DNA from: Trueperaceae bacterium
GTDB taxonomy: Bacteria; Deinococcota; Deinococci; Deinococcales; Trueperaceae
Length of the DNA: 64,000 nt
Assembly: GCA_023954415.1 (NCBI GenBank)
Contig: JAMLIB010000001.1
Span: forward strand, 328,001 to 392,000
Reading direction: 5' to 3'
Shown here: positions 44,883-53,656 of the stretch, one piece after another
Layout of the letters: every line of letters starts with the position of its first letter
Position numbering within the stretch: the stretch's first letter is position 1
The notes under the pieces: model-generated
The model's database searches: none
Seen by the model: the letters and a program-made list of their open reading frames with translations, nothing else
What the model was told of the DNA's origin: nothing
Translations under genes and position numbers: made by a program

Positions 44883-46016
44883 TCAGCCCCCTTCCAGACC
44901 GGCGACGCTCCTGGCCAGCGCGCGCGCGTCGGCGTCGGCGCCTGCGATCGCGTCCCAACTCAGCTCGCCCGTCGGCGCGGCGGCGAGCACGGCTTCGAGC
45001 ACCCGCGGGATGGCGTCGAAGCCGATGCGCCCCGCCAGGAAGGCGGGGACGGCGACCTCGTCGGCGGCGTTCAGGTAGGTCGGCGCCAGCCCACCTAGCT
45101 CCCCGGCCCGGTAGGCGAGGCGCAGGCTCGGGAAGCGCGCGTGGTCCGGCTCCTCGAACGTCCAGGCGCCCGCGAGCGGCAGGGGGGCGAGGGGGGTAGG
45201 GAGCCGGTCGGGGGCGCAGAGCGCGTACTGGATGGGGAGGCGCATGTCGTGCGGGCCGACTTGCGCCTTGATGCTCCCGTCCACGTAGCGCACGAGGCCA
45301 TGCACCAACGACTGCGGATGCACGACGACCTCGACGGCCGCGAGCGGCACCTCGAAGAGGAAGTGCGCTTCGAGAACCTCGAGGCCCTTGTTGAAGAGCG
45401 TGGCCGAGTCGATCGTCACCTTCTTGCCCATCGTCCAGTTCGGATGGGCGAGCGCCTGGGCTGGGGTGACGGTGGCGAGGTCGGCCGGTCCGGCGCGGAA
45501 CGGGCCGCCAGAGGCGGTGAGCACCAGCGCGGCGACCCGGTTCATGTCCTCCCCGGCGAGCGCCTGGAAGAGCGCGGAGTGCTCGGAGTCGACCGGCGTG
45601 ATGCGCGCGCCGGCGGAGCGGGCCAGCGCCCACATGAGCGGGCCGGCCACCACCATGGCCTCCTTGTTCGCGAGGGCGACATGGCGCCCCGCGCGCAAGG
45701 CCGCCGCCGTCGGCGCCAGGCCCGCCAGGCCGGGCACGGCCGCCACGGTCACGTCGGCATCCCACGCGGCCGCCTCCTCGAGCCCGGCTTGGCCGGTGAC
45801 CAGGCGCGTGCCGGCGGGCAGCGCCTCGCGGACCTCGTCGGCCGCCTCCGACGCGCACGCCACGAGCCGCGGCTTGAACTCCCGGGCCTGGGCGGCCAGG
45901 AGCCGCCCGTTGCGGCCGGCGCCGAGCGCCACCACCTCGAAGCCGTGCCAGCGCGCCACCTCGAGGCACTGGGTGCCGATGGAGCCGGTGGAACCGAGGA
46001 CGCTCAAGCGTTTCAC
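44883..46016 (-). CDS. dxr: 1-deoxy-D-xylulose 5-phosphate reductoisomerase
   Basis: A 377-residue NADPH enzyme, second step of the MEP pathway. [95 protein letters not shown] and [14 protein letters not shown] are all conserved. GTG start at 46016, chosen as the homologous N-terminus. First gene of an operon with two S2Ps, a glycosyltransferase and a hydrolase. Confidence 0.96.
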   Translation of the reverse strand: MKRLSVLGSTGSIGTQCLEVARWHGFEVVALGAGRNGRLLAAQAREFKPRLVACASEAADEVREALPAGTRLVTGQAGLEEAAAWDADVTVAAVPGLAGLAPTAAALRAGRHVALANKEAMVVAGPLMWALARSAGARITPVDSEHSALFQALAGEDMNRVAALVLTASGGPFRAGPADLATVTPAQALAHPNWTMGKKVTIDSATLFNKGLEVLEAHFLFEVPLAAVEVVVHPQSLVHGLVRYVDGSIKAQVGPHDMRLPIQYALCAPDRLPTPLAPLPLAGAWTFEEPDHARFPSLRLAYRAGELGGLAPTYLNAADEVAVPAFLAGRIGFDAIPRVLEAVLAAAPTGELSWDAIAGADADARALARSVAGLEGG

Positions 46017-46083
46017 CCGAACATCATCGCATGCGTCGGTGAGTAGTCCCGAGTCGGGCAACGCGGACGCCCGGGCCGCACGG

Positions 46084-46101
46084 TGGTACCATCTGGTACC
46101 A
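46084..46101 (+). promoter_or_regulatory. Tandem palindrome TGGTACCA-TC-TGGTACCA, candidate operator
   Basis: Two perfect 8-bp palindromes 2 bp apart lie just upstream of the CBS-ACT gene. Their TACCA parts double as the likely -10 (TACCAT 46087-46092). A dimeric regulator bound here would block the promoter. The regulator is unknown. Confidence 0.5.
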
Positions 46102-46119
46102 GACATAAGGAGGACGAGG

Positions 46120-46749
46120 ATGCTAGTTCGCGAGTGGATGACGCCTGACCCGCAGACGGTGAGCCCGGACACGCCGGTCATGGAAGCCATGCAGCGGTTG
46201 CGCGAGGGCGGCTACCGCAGGTTGCCGGTCAGCAGGGACGGGCGGCTCATCGGCATCGTCACCGACCGCGACCTCAAGGAGGCCACGCCCTCCAAGGCCA
46301 CGACGCTGTCCATCTACGAGCTCAACTACCTGCTCAGCAAGCTGCGGGTTAAGGACGTCATGCGCTCGCCGGTCGTCACGGTGCGGGCCGACGACCCCAT
46401 CGAGCAGGCCGCGCTCCTGATGGAGGAACACCGCGTCTCCGGCCTTCCCGTGCTGGACGGCGTCAACCTCGTCGGCATCCTGACGATCACCGACCTCATG
46501 CGCGCCCTCGTCTCCTTCCTGGCCTTGCGCGAGGGCGGCACGCGCGTGACGGTCGACCTGCCCGACGAACCGGGCGTGCTCGCGCGCGTGGCGCAACAGG
46601 GAGCGCCGTCCAACATCGTCGCCGCCGTCACGACCGGCATCCAGCCCGGGCATAAGCGGCGCCTCGTGCTCCGCGTGGCCGGCGAGGACGCCAAGGGCTT
46701 CCCGGAGCGCCTCAAGGCGGCCGGCCTGGACGTGGTGGACGTCCGCTGA
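46120..46749 (+). CDS. CBS-pair/ACT-domain regulatory protein
   Basis: A 209-residue protein. CBS1 (about 1-55) [34 protein letters not shown]2 (about 75-130) [37 protein letters not shown], then an ACT-like domain ([17 protein letters not shown]). It resembles AcuB-type proteins. CBS pairs bind adenylates and ACT domains amino acids, so it is likely a metabolite sensor; its partner is unknown. AAGGAGG six bases before the ATG. Confidence 0.9.
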   Translation: MLVREWMTPDPQTVSPDTPVMEAMQRLREGGYRRLPVSRDGRLIGIVTDRDLKEATPSKATTLSIYELNYLLSKLRVKDVMRSPVVTVRADDPIEQAALLMEEHRVSGLPVLDGVNLVGILTITDLMRALVSFLALREGGTRVTVDLPDEPGVLARVAQQGAPSNIVAAVTTGIQPGHKRRLVLRVAGEDAKGFPERLKAAGLDVVDVR

Positions 46750-46757
46750 CGAAACGC

Positions 46758-47483
46758 ATGGGTAAAGAGGTGAAGAGCGCGCCGGAGGTCGACCGGCAGG
46801 CGGCAGAGATGGCCGCCCAGGTCGGCGGAGGGCGGGTCGCCTTCAGCGGCTTCCTCGAACCGGACGCTGCGGACGCGCTCCTGGCCGCCCTCCGCCGCCG
46901 CGGCGTTCATGCCGGTGCTTCGGGCGGCTACGCGGGGGCGGTCAGGCGCGTCGTGTACGCGGCGCCCGACGGGGTGCCGGAGGCGACCCCGCGCCTCTCC
47001 GCCCTCTACGCCGAGGGTTGCGCCGATCCGCAAGCGCTGCAGGTGGCTGCGCGCGCGGTCGCCGGCGAGGGGGCGGTCGGCGACGCGACCACGCACGCTG
47101 ACGGCGCCACCGTCGTCCTCCTCGCCCCCGTGCCGCAAGCGCTGCTCGGGACCGTGCGCGTCGGCGGGGCGCAGTCGCGCCTCACGGAGGTGCCGCCGGG
47201 GCTCGCGTTCGGCGGCAGCGAGAAGCTGCAGCCGGCCGTCGTGCCGTCGCTGCGCGTCGACGTGCTCGGTGCACGCGCCTTCAAGGTGTCGCGCGCCTAC
47301 TTCGCCAAAGGGGTCGAGGCGGGGCGCGTGAGCGTTAACGGCAAGCCGGCGGGCAAGTCGGCGAGCGCCGCCGAGGGCGACGAGGTCTTCGCCGCCGGAC
47401 TGGGACGCTTCAAGGTGGTGAAGGTGGAAGGGGAGACGCGCCGCGGCAACCTCCGCGTCACGTTGCAGGTGGAGCGGTCCTGA
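46758..47483 (+). CDS. S4-domain RNA-binding protein (YlmH-like)
   Basis: A 241-residue protein. The central part has RVAFSGFLEPDAADALLAALRRRGVHAGASGGYAGAVRRVVYA, resembling YlmH; the C-terminal S4 domain (about 180-235) reads FKVSRAYFAKGVEAGRVSVNGKPAGKSASAAEGDEVFAAGLGRFKV. YlmH-type proteins act on stalled ribosomal subunits or cell division. It starts 8 nt after the CBS-ACT stop and is likely co-transcribed. Confidence 0.85.
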   Translation: MGKEVKSAPEVDRQAAEMAAQVGGGRVAFSGFLEPDAADALLAALRRRGVHAGASGGYAGAVRRVVYAAPDGVPEATPRLSALYAEGCADPQALQVAARAVAGEGAVGDATTHADGATVVLLAPVPQALLGTVRVGGAQSRLTEVPPGLAFGGSEKLQPAVVPSLRVDVLGARAFKVSRAYFAKGVEAGRVSVNGKPAGKSASAAEGDEVFAAGLGRFKVVKVEGETRRGNLRVTLQVERS

Positions 47484-47528
47484 GCGAAACGCGCCTAGCG
47501 CACTCGAGTCGCCCGGGCACTCGCCGGT

Positions 47529-47554
47529 GTTCGGGACTCGCTAGCGTCCCGAAC
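47529..47554. terminator. Hairpin between YlmH-like gene and der
   Basis: Arms GTTCGGGAC (47529-47537) and GTCCCGAAC (47546-47554) with an 8-nt loop, in the 99-bp gap of convergent genes. An outer CTAGCGC/GCGCTAG pairing could extend it. Confidence 0.6.
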
Positions 47555-47582
47555 CCGAACGTGTGCGGGCCAAGGCGCTAGC

Positions 47583-48911
47583 CTAGACCCGCACACGCTT
47601 CTTACCGCCGCTGCGCTCCTTGAACACCATGCGGATCGGCACCTCCGAGAACCCGACGTCCTCGCGGATCCGGTTGCGCAAGTAGTGCTCGTACGGCCGC
47701 GTGAGCAGGGTCTCGCTGTTGATCGAGAACACGAACGTGGGTGGCGCGACGTCCACCTGGCTCACGTAGAGGAGCTTGAGCGGCCGGCCGGAGAAGTTGG
47801 GCGGCGGCTGGCGCTGCGTCCATACCTCCAGCCAACCGTTGAGCTCCGACGTCCCGACGCGCCTATGCGCCGTGTCGTACAGCCGCACGGCCGTCGCGAG
47901 CAGCTCGTGCAGGCCGAAGTCCGTCAGCGCGCTCGTGTAGACGCGCGGGGCGAAGCTGAGGTGCTCCAGCTGCTCGTCGAGGCGCTGCCTGAACGGCTCC
48001 AGCTGGTCGTCGGCGACGAGGTCCCACTTGTTGACGGCCATGACGATGGGCTTGCCCCACTCCAGCGCGAGGTTGGCGAGGCGGAGCTCGTGGTCGCCGA
48101 TCTCGAACGGGTCGATGACGAGGATGGCGACGTCGGCGCGCCGCAGGGCCATCTCGGAGCGCATGCGCGCGTAGTACTCCAGGTCGCCGACGTCCTTGCG
48201 GGCCATGCCGGCCGTGTCGATCAGCGTGAACGGGCGACCGCCGAACTCGAAGTGCACGTCTACCGAGTCGCGGGTCGTGCCGGGCACGTCGGCGACGATC
48301 ACGCGCTCGTCGCCCACGAGGGCGTTCACGAGGCTGGACTTGCCTACGTTCGGGCGCCCGATGATGGCGACCTTGACAGCCTCCTCCTCGACCTCGCCCT
48401 CCGCATCGCCCATCAGCTCACCCATCAACTCACCGATGTGGTGGACGAGCTCCGTCGTGCCGATGGCGTGCTCGGCCGCCGTCACGAACGGCTCGCCGAA
48501 GCCGAGGGAGTACAGCTCGTAGAACTCGCCCGTCTCGGCGTGGCGCGGGTCGTCGAGCTTGGTCGCGACGAGCAGGACTCTCTTGTTCATGGTGCGCAGC
48601 CACTCGGCGACCTGGTGATCGGCCGTAACGGGGCCTTCCCGCCCGTCGACGCAGAGGAGCACGAGGTCGACGCCGACGAGCGCGGCGGCTACGCTCTGCC
48701 TGATGGGCGTTTCCCAGCGGTCGCCGGACCAGAGCCCCCCCGTGTCGAGGAGCCGGAAGGTCAGGCCGTCGTCCGTCGTGACGAAGCCCTCCTTGACGTC
48801 GCGGGTCACGCCGGGCATGTCGGCGACGATGGCCTCGCGTTTGCCGACGAGGCGGTTGAAGAGGCTCGACTTGCCCACGTTGGGGCGGCCGACTATGGCT
48901 ACGTTAAACAA
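47583..48911 (-). CDS. der: Ribosome biogenesis GTPase Der (EngA)
   Basis: A 442-residue double-GTPase. GTPase 1: VAIVGRPNVGKSSLFNRL, DTGGL, TKLD; GTPase 2: VAIIGRPNVGKSSLVNAL, DTAGMARK, NKWD; C-terminal KH-like domain with LKLLYVSQVDVAPPTFVFSIN. It is needed for 50S maturation. The start codon is TTG (48909-48911) with AGGAG 6 nt upstream, lying inside the 3' end of fmt: an 8-bp overlap. Confidence 0.97.
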   Translation of the reverse strand: MFNVAIVGRPNVGKSSLFNRLVGKREAIVADMPGVTRDVKEGFVTTDDGLTFRLLDTGGLWSGDRWETPIRQSVAAALVGVDLVLLCVDGREGPVTADHQVAEWLRTMNKRVLLVATKLDDPRHAETGEFYELYSLGFGEPFVTAAEHAIGTTELVHHIGELMGELMGDAEGEVEEEAVKVAIIGRPNVGKSSLVNALVGDERVIVADVPGTTRDSVDVHFEFGGRPFTLIDTAGMARKDVGDLEYYARMRSEMALRRADVAILVIDPFEIGDHELRLANLALEWGKPIVMAVNKWDLVADDQLEPFRQRLDEQLEHLSFAPRVYTSALTDFGLHELLATAVRLYDTAHRRVGTSELNGWLEVWTQRQPPPNFSGRPLKLLYVSQVDVAPPTFVFSINSETLLTRPYEHYLRNRIREDVGFSEVPIRMVFKERSGGKKRVRV

Positions 48912-49845
48912 GCTGTGCTCCTGCCTTGACCGACCGGCCGTTGGCCCACGCCCGCGCGCTCATCATGCCCTTGCTCTCCGGCTTCAGGTCGCCGATCTCG
49001 ACGAGGCCCGCGCCGCACGCCACCAGCAAGTTCTCGCCCGCGAACCCCAGCACCGTGCCGGGCGCGCCGCCGCCACGCTCGTCGGACGCGAGCAGGAGGG
49101 TGCCGACCTTGACGCGCTGACCGGCGTGAACGAAGCTCGTGCCCGGCCAGCCGGCGACGCCGCGGTGCCGGTCGTGCACCTGCCCGGCAGTGTCCGCCCA
49201 CCGCACCTCGCCGTCTCGCGGCGTGAGGGGCGGGGCGAGCGTGGCGGCGTCAGGGTCCTGAGCCACCAGGGGGAGGCTCCCGGCCGAGAGGAGCGTGAGG
49301 GCTTCCGCCAGGACCTCGGCGCCGAGCGCGGCCAGGCGGGCGGAGAGGGCGGGGGCGTCCTCGTCTGTTTCTACAGGGGTGCGGCGCTGCAGCCTGATAG
49401 CGCCCGTGTCGAGCCCCGCGTCCGTCTGCATGACCGTTATGCCCGTCACGCGGTCGCCTGCGATGAGCGCCCACTGGATGGGCGCCGCGCCGCGCCAGCG
49501 CGGTAGCAGGCTCGCGTGGACGTTGAGCACGCCGAAGCGCGGTAGCGCCAGCAGCTCCGGGGGGAGGATGCGCCCGTAGGCCGCCGTCACGCCCACGTCG
49601 AGGTCGAGTGCGGCGAGGTGGGCGAGGAGCTCCTCGTTGCGCTTCACCTTGCGCGGTTGCAGGAGCGGTAGCCCGGCCGCTACCGCGGCGGCGGCGACGG
49701 CGGGTCGCCTCAGCCCGAGGCCGCGGCCGGCCGGCCGGTCCGGCTGCGACACGACGACGACCACGTCGTGCTGGCGCGAGAGGGCCTCGAACGTCGGCAG
49801 CGCGAACTCGGGGCTGCCGAAGAAGGCGACGCGCAGGGGCTTCAC
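48904..49845 (-). CDS. fmt: Methionyl-tRNA formyltransferase
   Basis: A 313-residue enzyme formylating initiator Met-tRNA with 10-formyl-THF. LRVAFFGSPEFALPTFEAL, the catalytic VLNVHASLLPRWRGAAPIQWALIAGD, TGITVMQTDAGLDTGAI and a C-terminal OB-like domain. GTG at 49845 overlaps the def stop as GTGA. The def-fmt pair makes and removes the N-formyl group. Confidence 0.96.
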   Translation of the reverse strand: MKPLRVAFFGSPEFALPTFEALSRQHDVVVVVSQPDRPAGRGLGLRRPAVAAAAVAAGLPLLQPRKVKRNEELLAHLAALDLDVGVTAAYGRILPPELLALPRFGVLNVHASLLPRWRGAAPIQWALIAGDRVTGITVMQTDAGLDTGAIRLQRRTPVETDEDAPALSARLAALGAEVLAEALTLLSAGSLPLVAQDPDAATLAPPLTPRDGEVRWADTAGQVHDRHRGVAGWPGTSFVHAGQRVKVGTLLLASDERGGGAPGTVLGFAGENLLVACGAGLVEIGDLKPESKGMMSARAWANGRSVKAGAQLV

Positions 49846-50495
49846 CGCCGTGTGCGCGTGCCGTTCGGCCGCGTGCCCGGCGGTTTGCCCGCCCGCTCGC
49901 CGCCGGCTCGGGCGTCGGCCGGCGCCCGGGTGCGCAGATCGCGCAGGAACGCCTTGGCCTGCCGCTGCATGTCCGCGAGCTCCCCGCGGTTCTCCTCGAG
50001 GAACGCGCCGCGCCTCGCGGCCGTCAGGTGGTCGAAGAACAGGACGCCGTCCAGGTGGTCCGCCTCGTGCTGCAGCACGTGCGCGAAGTAGCCTTCCGCG
50101 ACCAGCGTCTTGTGTGCGCCGGTGAGGTCTTGGTAGTCGACGTGCACGACGAGGTCCCTCGGCACGTCCTCGACGGCGAGCCCGGGGATGCTCAGGCACC
50201 CGTCGCGCCCCAGCTGCCGGCCGGCGCGCCGCGTGATGACGGGGTTGACCATGACGTGCTCGCGCCGACCGTCCCCGTCCGCCTCCGCCCCGTCCTCGGT
50301 GTCAGGCACCTCGAGCGCGACGAAGACGCGTTTGAGCACGCCTATCTGGGGCGCGGCCAGGCCGACGCCTTCGGCGGCGTACATGGTCTCGAGCATGTCG
50401 GCGGCCAGCCGCGCGAGCTCCGGGTCGAACACAGTGACGGGATCGGCGCGGCGCCGCAGCACCGGGTCGCCGAACAGCCGGATGGGGTGAATCAC
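49842..50495 (-). CDS. def: Peptide deformylase
   Basis: A 217-residue metalloenzyme removing N-formyl groups from nascent proteins. Motif 1 GVGLAAPQIG, motif 2 DGCLSIPG (Asp instead of the more usual Glu before GCLS), motif 3 VLQHEADHLDGVLF with the HExxH zinc site. A basic C-terminal tail of about 30 residues is unusual. GTG at 50495 with AGGAGGAG immediately upstream. Confidence 0.96.
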   Translation of the reverse strand: MIHPIRLFGDPVLRRRADPVTVFDPELARLAADMLETMYAAEGVGLAAPQIGVLKRVFVALEVPDTEDGAEADGDGRREHVMVNPVITRRAGRQLGRDGCLSIPGLAVEDVPRDLVVHVDYQDLTGAHKTLVAEGYFAHVLQHEADHLDGVLFFDHLTAARRGAFLEENRGELADMQRQAKAFLRDLRTRAPADARAGGERAGKPPGTRPNGTRTRR

Positions 50496-50524
50496 CGCTC
50501 CTCCTGCATGACCAAGCCCCAACC

Positions 50525-51451
50525 TCACTGCGGTACGGGACTGTCTCCGTACTGCAGGGTGGCGGTCGGCACGGTCAACGCCACCACGCCGCTCGGAAGC
50601 GTCAGGTGGACGCTCAGAGTATACCGGCCGGCGGCGCGTTCCCCTGTAGGCGGGTCGACCGTGCCGGCGACGCTCTCGATGGCGGCGAGCGCTTCCGGCG
50701 TGCCGGCCAGGGTCACCGTCTCGGCGCTGAGCGTGACGCTCTGCGGCGTCAGCGCCGGTGGCGGTGTGAAGGTGAGGGGAACGACCTTCGTGCGCAGCAG
50801 GTCCGTGCGGGTGAACGTCACGGTCACGCTCGCCGGATCGAACGTGACCTCGGAGACGGGGTGACCACGCGCGTCCAAAGCGAGGAGCTCGACGTCGCCG
50901 CCGCGCGCCGGGGCCAGGGCGACGACCCTGGCGACCTCGTCGAGCACCTGGCTGCGGCCCTGCATGCTCACCGTGGCGGGTTCGGCGCTGGAGTCGAGCT
51001 CCGCGGCCGGCGGCGGGTCGCCGAGGAGGGCGACCTCTACGGGCATGGCGCGCCGCACGACCTGCTCGAGGAAGCCGATGACGTCGGAGGGGGTCACCTG
51101 CAGGAGCCGGATGTCCGGCGGCGTCTGGACCTGGATGCGGCGCTCGAAATCGGTGGCCGCGTCGCTCAGGTCCAGCGTGGCCCGCAACTGGTCGGCGCGC
51201 AGGCGGTCGACGCGCGAGCTGAGGCCCGAGACGCTCACCTCGACGGTCGCCGGCACGCCGACGGCCACCGTGCTCGCCTCGACGCCGTCCACCTCGAGGT
51301 CGACGAGGAACGACCGCTGGGTAGTGTTCGTGCTGGACGAGGTGATGATCGTCCAGAAGAAGAGGGCGACGAGGAGCGCGGCCAGCTTGCTCGGCCAGTT
51401 GCGCAGGAGGCGGTGGCCGAGGGCTACCAGGACGGCGAGCATGCCGCTCAT
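50525..51451 (-). CDS. cdaR: YbbR-domain protein, CdaR-like regulator of CdaA
   Basis: A 308-residue membrane-anchored protein. One N-terminal helix (about 20-37, WPSKLAALLVALFFWTIIT) is followed by repeated YbbR-type beta domains (e.g. PATVEVSVSGLSSRVDRL; TVTLAGTPEALAAIESV). In Firmicutes YbbR/CdaR lies beside and controls diadenylate cyclase CdaA; the same adjacency holds here. The extracellular domains probably sense the wall or periplasm. glmM is not next to it. Confidence 0.88.
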   Translation of the reverse strand: MSGMLAVLVALGHRLLRNWPSKLAALLVALFFWTIITSSSTNTTQRSFLVDLEVDGVEASTVAVGVPATVEVSVSGLSSRVDRLRADQLRATLDLSDAATDFERRIQVQTPPDIRLLQVTPSDVIGFLEQVVRRAMPVEVALLGDPPPAAELDSSAEPATVSMQGRSQVLDEVARVVALAPARGGDVELLALDARGHPVSEVTFDPASVTVTFTRTDLLRTKVVPLTFTPPPALTPQSVTLSAETVTLAGTPEALAAIESVAGTVDPPTGERAAGRYTLSVHLTLPSGVVALTVPTATLQYGDSPVPQ

Positions 51452-51512
51452 GGCCTCACGTCCCCGAGCGCAGGCGGTAGCAGGGCGTGCGTGTGGGCGG
51501 CCTCGTGTGGCC

Positions 51513-52253
51513 TCATGGGGCGTACGCCTCCCTGAGCGCCTTCAGGACGTCGGCCGGGGCGATGTCGCTATGCAAGACGCCCTCCTGGGCGATGCTCACC
51601 GTGCCGCGCTCCTCGCTGACCACGACCACGAGGGCGTCGGAGACCTCGGAGAGCCCGAGCGCCGCGCGGTGGCGCGTGCCGTGCTTGACTGACCAACCCT
51701 CCCGCTTGTCCGACAGGGGCAGCACGACGCCGGCGTTGGTGACGAGGTCCTCCCTGATGACGACGGCCCCGTCGTGGAGCGGTCCGGACGAGGCGAAGAT
51801 CGTCTGCAGCAGCGCGGCCGTCACCGGTGCTCCGATGGCGGTGCCCCGCTCCGCGTACTCCTTGAGCGGCGTGCGCCGCTCGACGGCGATCAGCGCGCCC
51901 TTGCGCTGGCTGGCGAGCTCCCTCACGGCGGTCATGATCTCGCTGACCGGGTCGGCGCTGACGGCGCGCTGCATCCGCCCGCGCCCGACGCGCTCCAGCA
52001 CGGCGCGGAGCTCCGGTTGGAACACGACGACGACGGCCACGAAGCCGGCGGGCGCGATGGCGTCGAAGAGCCACTTGGTGGCCTCGAGGCCGAACTGGCC
52101 GGCGAGGAACCACAGGGCCGCCACCGCGAGGAGCCCGCGCAGCACGTTCCAGGCGCGAGACCCGCGGAGCAGCGCGTACGCTTGGTAGAGAAGCACGGTG
52201 ATTATCAGGATGTCGATGACGTCCTGGATCCCGAACCCTTCGAACACTGCCAA
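51513..52253 (-). CDS. cdaA: Diadenylate cyclase CdaA (c-di-AMP synthase)
   Basis: A 246-residue enzyme making c-di-AMP from two ATP. N-terminal membrane segments (ILIITVLLYQAYALL; LRGLLAVAALWFLAGQF; FVAVVVVFQPELRAVLERVGR) precede the DAC domain with its two motifs: GPLHDGAVVI (DGA) and TRHRAALGLSEVSDALVVVVSEE (RHR). TTG start at 52253, GGAGG 7 nt upstream; a GTG six bases downstream is the alternative. Its leader holds three tandem 65-66 bp repeats. Confidence 0.95.
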   Translation of the reverse strand: MAVFEGFGIQDVIDILIITVLLYQAYALLRGSRAWNVLRGLLAVAALWFLAGQFGLEATKWLFDAIAPAGFVAVVVVFQPELRAVLERVGRGRMQRAVSADPVSEIMTAVRELASQRKGALIAVERRTPLKEYAERGTAIGAPVTAALLQTIFASSGPLHDGAVVIREDLVTNAGVVLPLSDKREGWSVKHGTRHRAALGLSEVSDALVVVVSEERGTVSIAQEGVLHSDIAPADVLKALREAYAP

Positions 52254-52255
52254 GC

Positions 52256-52480
52256 GCGTCCCTCCGAGACGAGGTTAGGCGAACGTTGACACTTGCGTCG
52301 TTCGCCTCCGGGACGAGCCCGCGTCCCTCCGAGACGAGGTAGAGCAAGCGACGACTCTTGCGTTGCGCGTCTCTCGGGACGAACGCGCGTCCTTTCGAGA
52401 CCAGGTGCAGCAAACGATAACACTTGTTTTCATCGGCCTCGGGGACGGGGCGCGTATGCCTGGGGCGAGCCGAGACGAGG
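52256..52480 (-). repeat. Tandem 65-66 bp repeats forming the cdaA leader
   Basis: Three successive units begin at 52256, 52321 and 52387 (each starting GCGTCC on the plus strand), and a diverged fragment begins at 52452. Units 1 and 2 share their first 20 bases; all share GAGAC-AGG and end near GGGACG. On the minus strand unit junctions fold as GGGACG/CGTCCC hairpins, and the last copy supplies the cdaA ribosome site. A TGTTATCGT extended -10 (52414-52422) sits in unit 3. Confidence 0.8.
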
Positions 52481-52519
52481 CGCGCTCGGCAAGCGGTGGG
52501 ACGCCCCCTGGGAGCGCGC

Positions 52520-52528
52520 CCTGATAGA
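52520..52528 (+). promoter_or_regulatory. Extended -10 TGATAGAGT before prfB
   Basis: TGATAGAGT on the plus strand lies about 18 nt before the prfB ATG at 52547, with GGAGGG as ribosome site between. Confidence 0.5.
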
Positions 52529-52546
52529 GTGGCCGCGGAGGGCACC

Positions 52547-53651
52547 ATGCCTGATGTGAGCGTGAGAGAGCTGCAGGAAAGAGTCCAGGACCTCAGGGGG
52601 TACCTTTGACTTGGCTGGCAAGCAGGCCAAGCTGGAGCTGCTCGAACCCAAGCTGAACGACCCGGAGCTCTGGAACGACCCGGACACCGCGAGGCGCGTG
52701 ACCCAGGAGGCCACGCAGCTCAGGCGCGTCGTGGAGGAGTTCCGCGCCATCGCCGGCGACGTGCAGGGGCTCGCCGAGCTCCTCGAGCTGGCCACCGCGG
52801 AGGAGGAGGACGAGCTGGCGGGCGAGGTGGCGAGCGTGACGACGCGCTTGGACACCCTCTACCGGGAGACGCTCTTCAGCGGCGACCACGACGAGCGGCC
52901 GGCCATCGTGACGATCAAGCCGGGCGCCGGCGGCACCGAGTCGTCGGACTGGGCCGGCATGCTGCTGCGCATGTACCGGCGCTTCGCCGAGCGGCACGGC
53001 ATGCAGGTCGAGCTGCTCGACCTCGTGCAGAACCACGACGCCCCGAACGGCATCGACTACGCCCAGCTCATCGTGCGCGGCGAACGTGCGTTCGGCATGC
53101 TGCGCATGGAGGGCGGCGTCCACCGGCTCGTGCGCGTCAGCCCGTTCGACTCGCAGAACCGGCGGCACACTTCGTTCGCCTCGGTCGAGATCATGCCGGA
53201 GATCGACGACACCTTCGAGCTGGAGATCGACCAGAAGGACCTGCGCGTCGACGTCTATCGCTCGAGCGGCCCCGGCGGTCAGTCGGTGAACACCACGGAC
53301 TCCGCGGTACGCGTCGTCTACAAGGGTGGTACGCCGGAAGAGATCGTCGTCACCATCCAGGACGGCAAGTCGCAGATCAAGAACCGCGAGAAGGCCATGA
53401 CGGTGCTCCGTTCGCGCCTGTTCGAGCGTGAGGAGCAGCGTCGCCTCGACGAGCAGCTCAAGGCGCGCGGCGAGCAGAAGGCCATCGAGTGGGGCTCGCA
53501 GATACGCTCGTACGTCCTCGACAAGCAGTACGTGAAGGACCATCGCACGGGCGAGATGCGGCACGACCCCGACAACGTCTTGGACGGCGATATCGAGGAC
53601 CTCATCTGGGCCGGCCTCGAGTGGGCGGCCAAGAGCGAGCTCGTGGCCTAG
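52547..53651 (+). CDS. prfB: Peptide chain release factor 2, with programmed +1 frameshift
   Basis: RF2 recognises UGA and UAA. Translation from ATG 52547 reads 20 codons (MPDVSVRELQERVQDLRGYL) to a TGA at 52607-52609. A +1 slip at CTT-TGA-C continues at GAC 52608 for 347 codons, giving about 367 residues. The internal Shine-Dalgarno AGGGGG (52595-52600) lies 3 nt before CTT, as in the classic site. The main part has the GGQ motif SSGPGGQSVNTTDSAVR. Low RF2 allows the shift, so the gene regulates itself. Confidence 0.97.
52595..52610 (+). other. prfB +1 frameshift site
   Basis: AGGGGG, then TAC, then CTT TGA C. The P-site tRNA-Leu slips from CTT to TTT while UGA waits for RF2. Confidence 0.95.
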
Positions 53652-53656
53652 CGCCC

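Noticed and set aside
52256-52480. CRISPR array or insertion sequence near cdaA
   Set aside because: The 65-66 bp units abut one another with no unique spacers, no cas genes and no transposase.
52611-53651. prfB beginning at TTG 52611
   Set aside because: The upstream 21-codon frame with the AGGGGG-TAC-CTT-TGA-C cassette shows a programmed frameshift.
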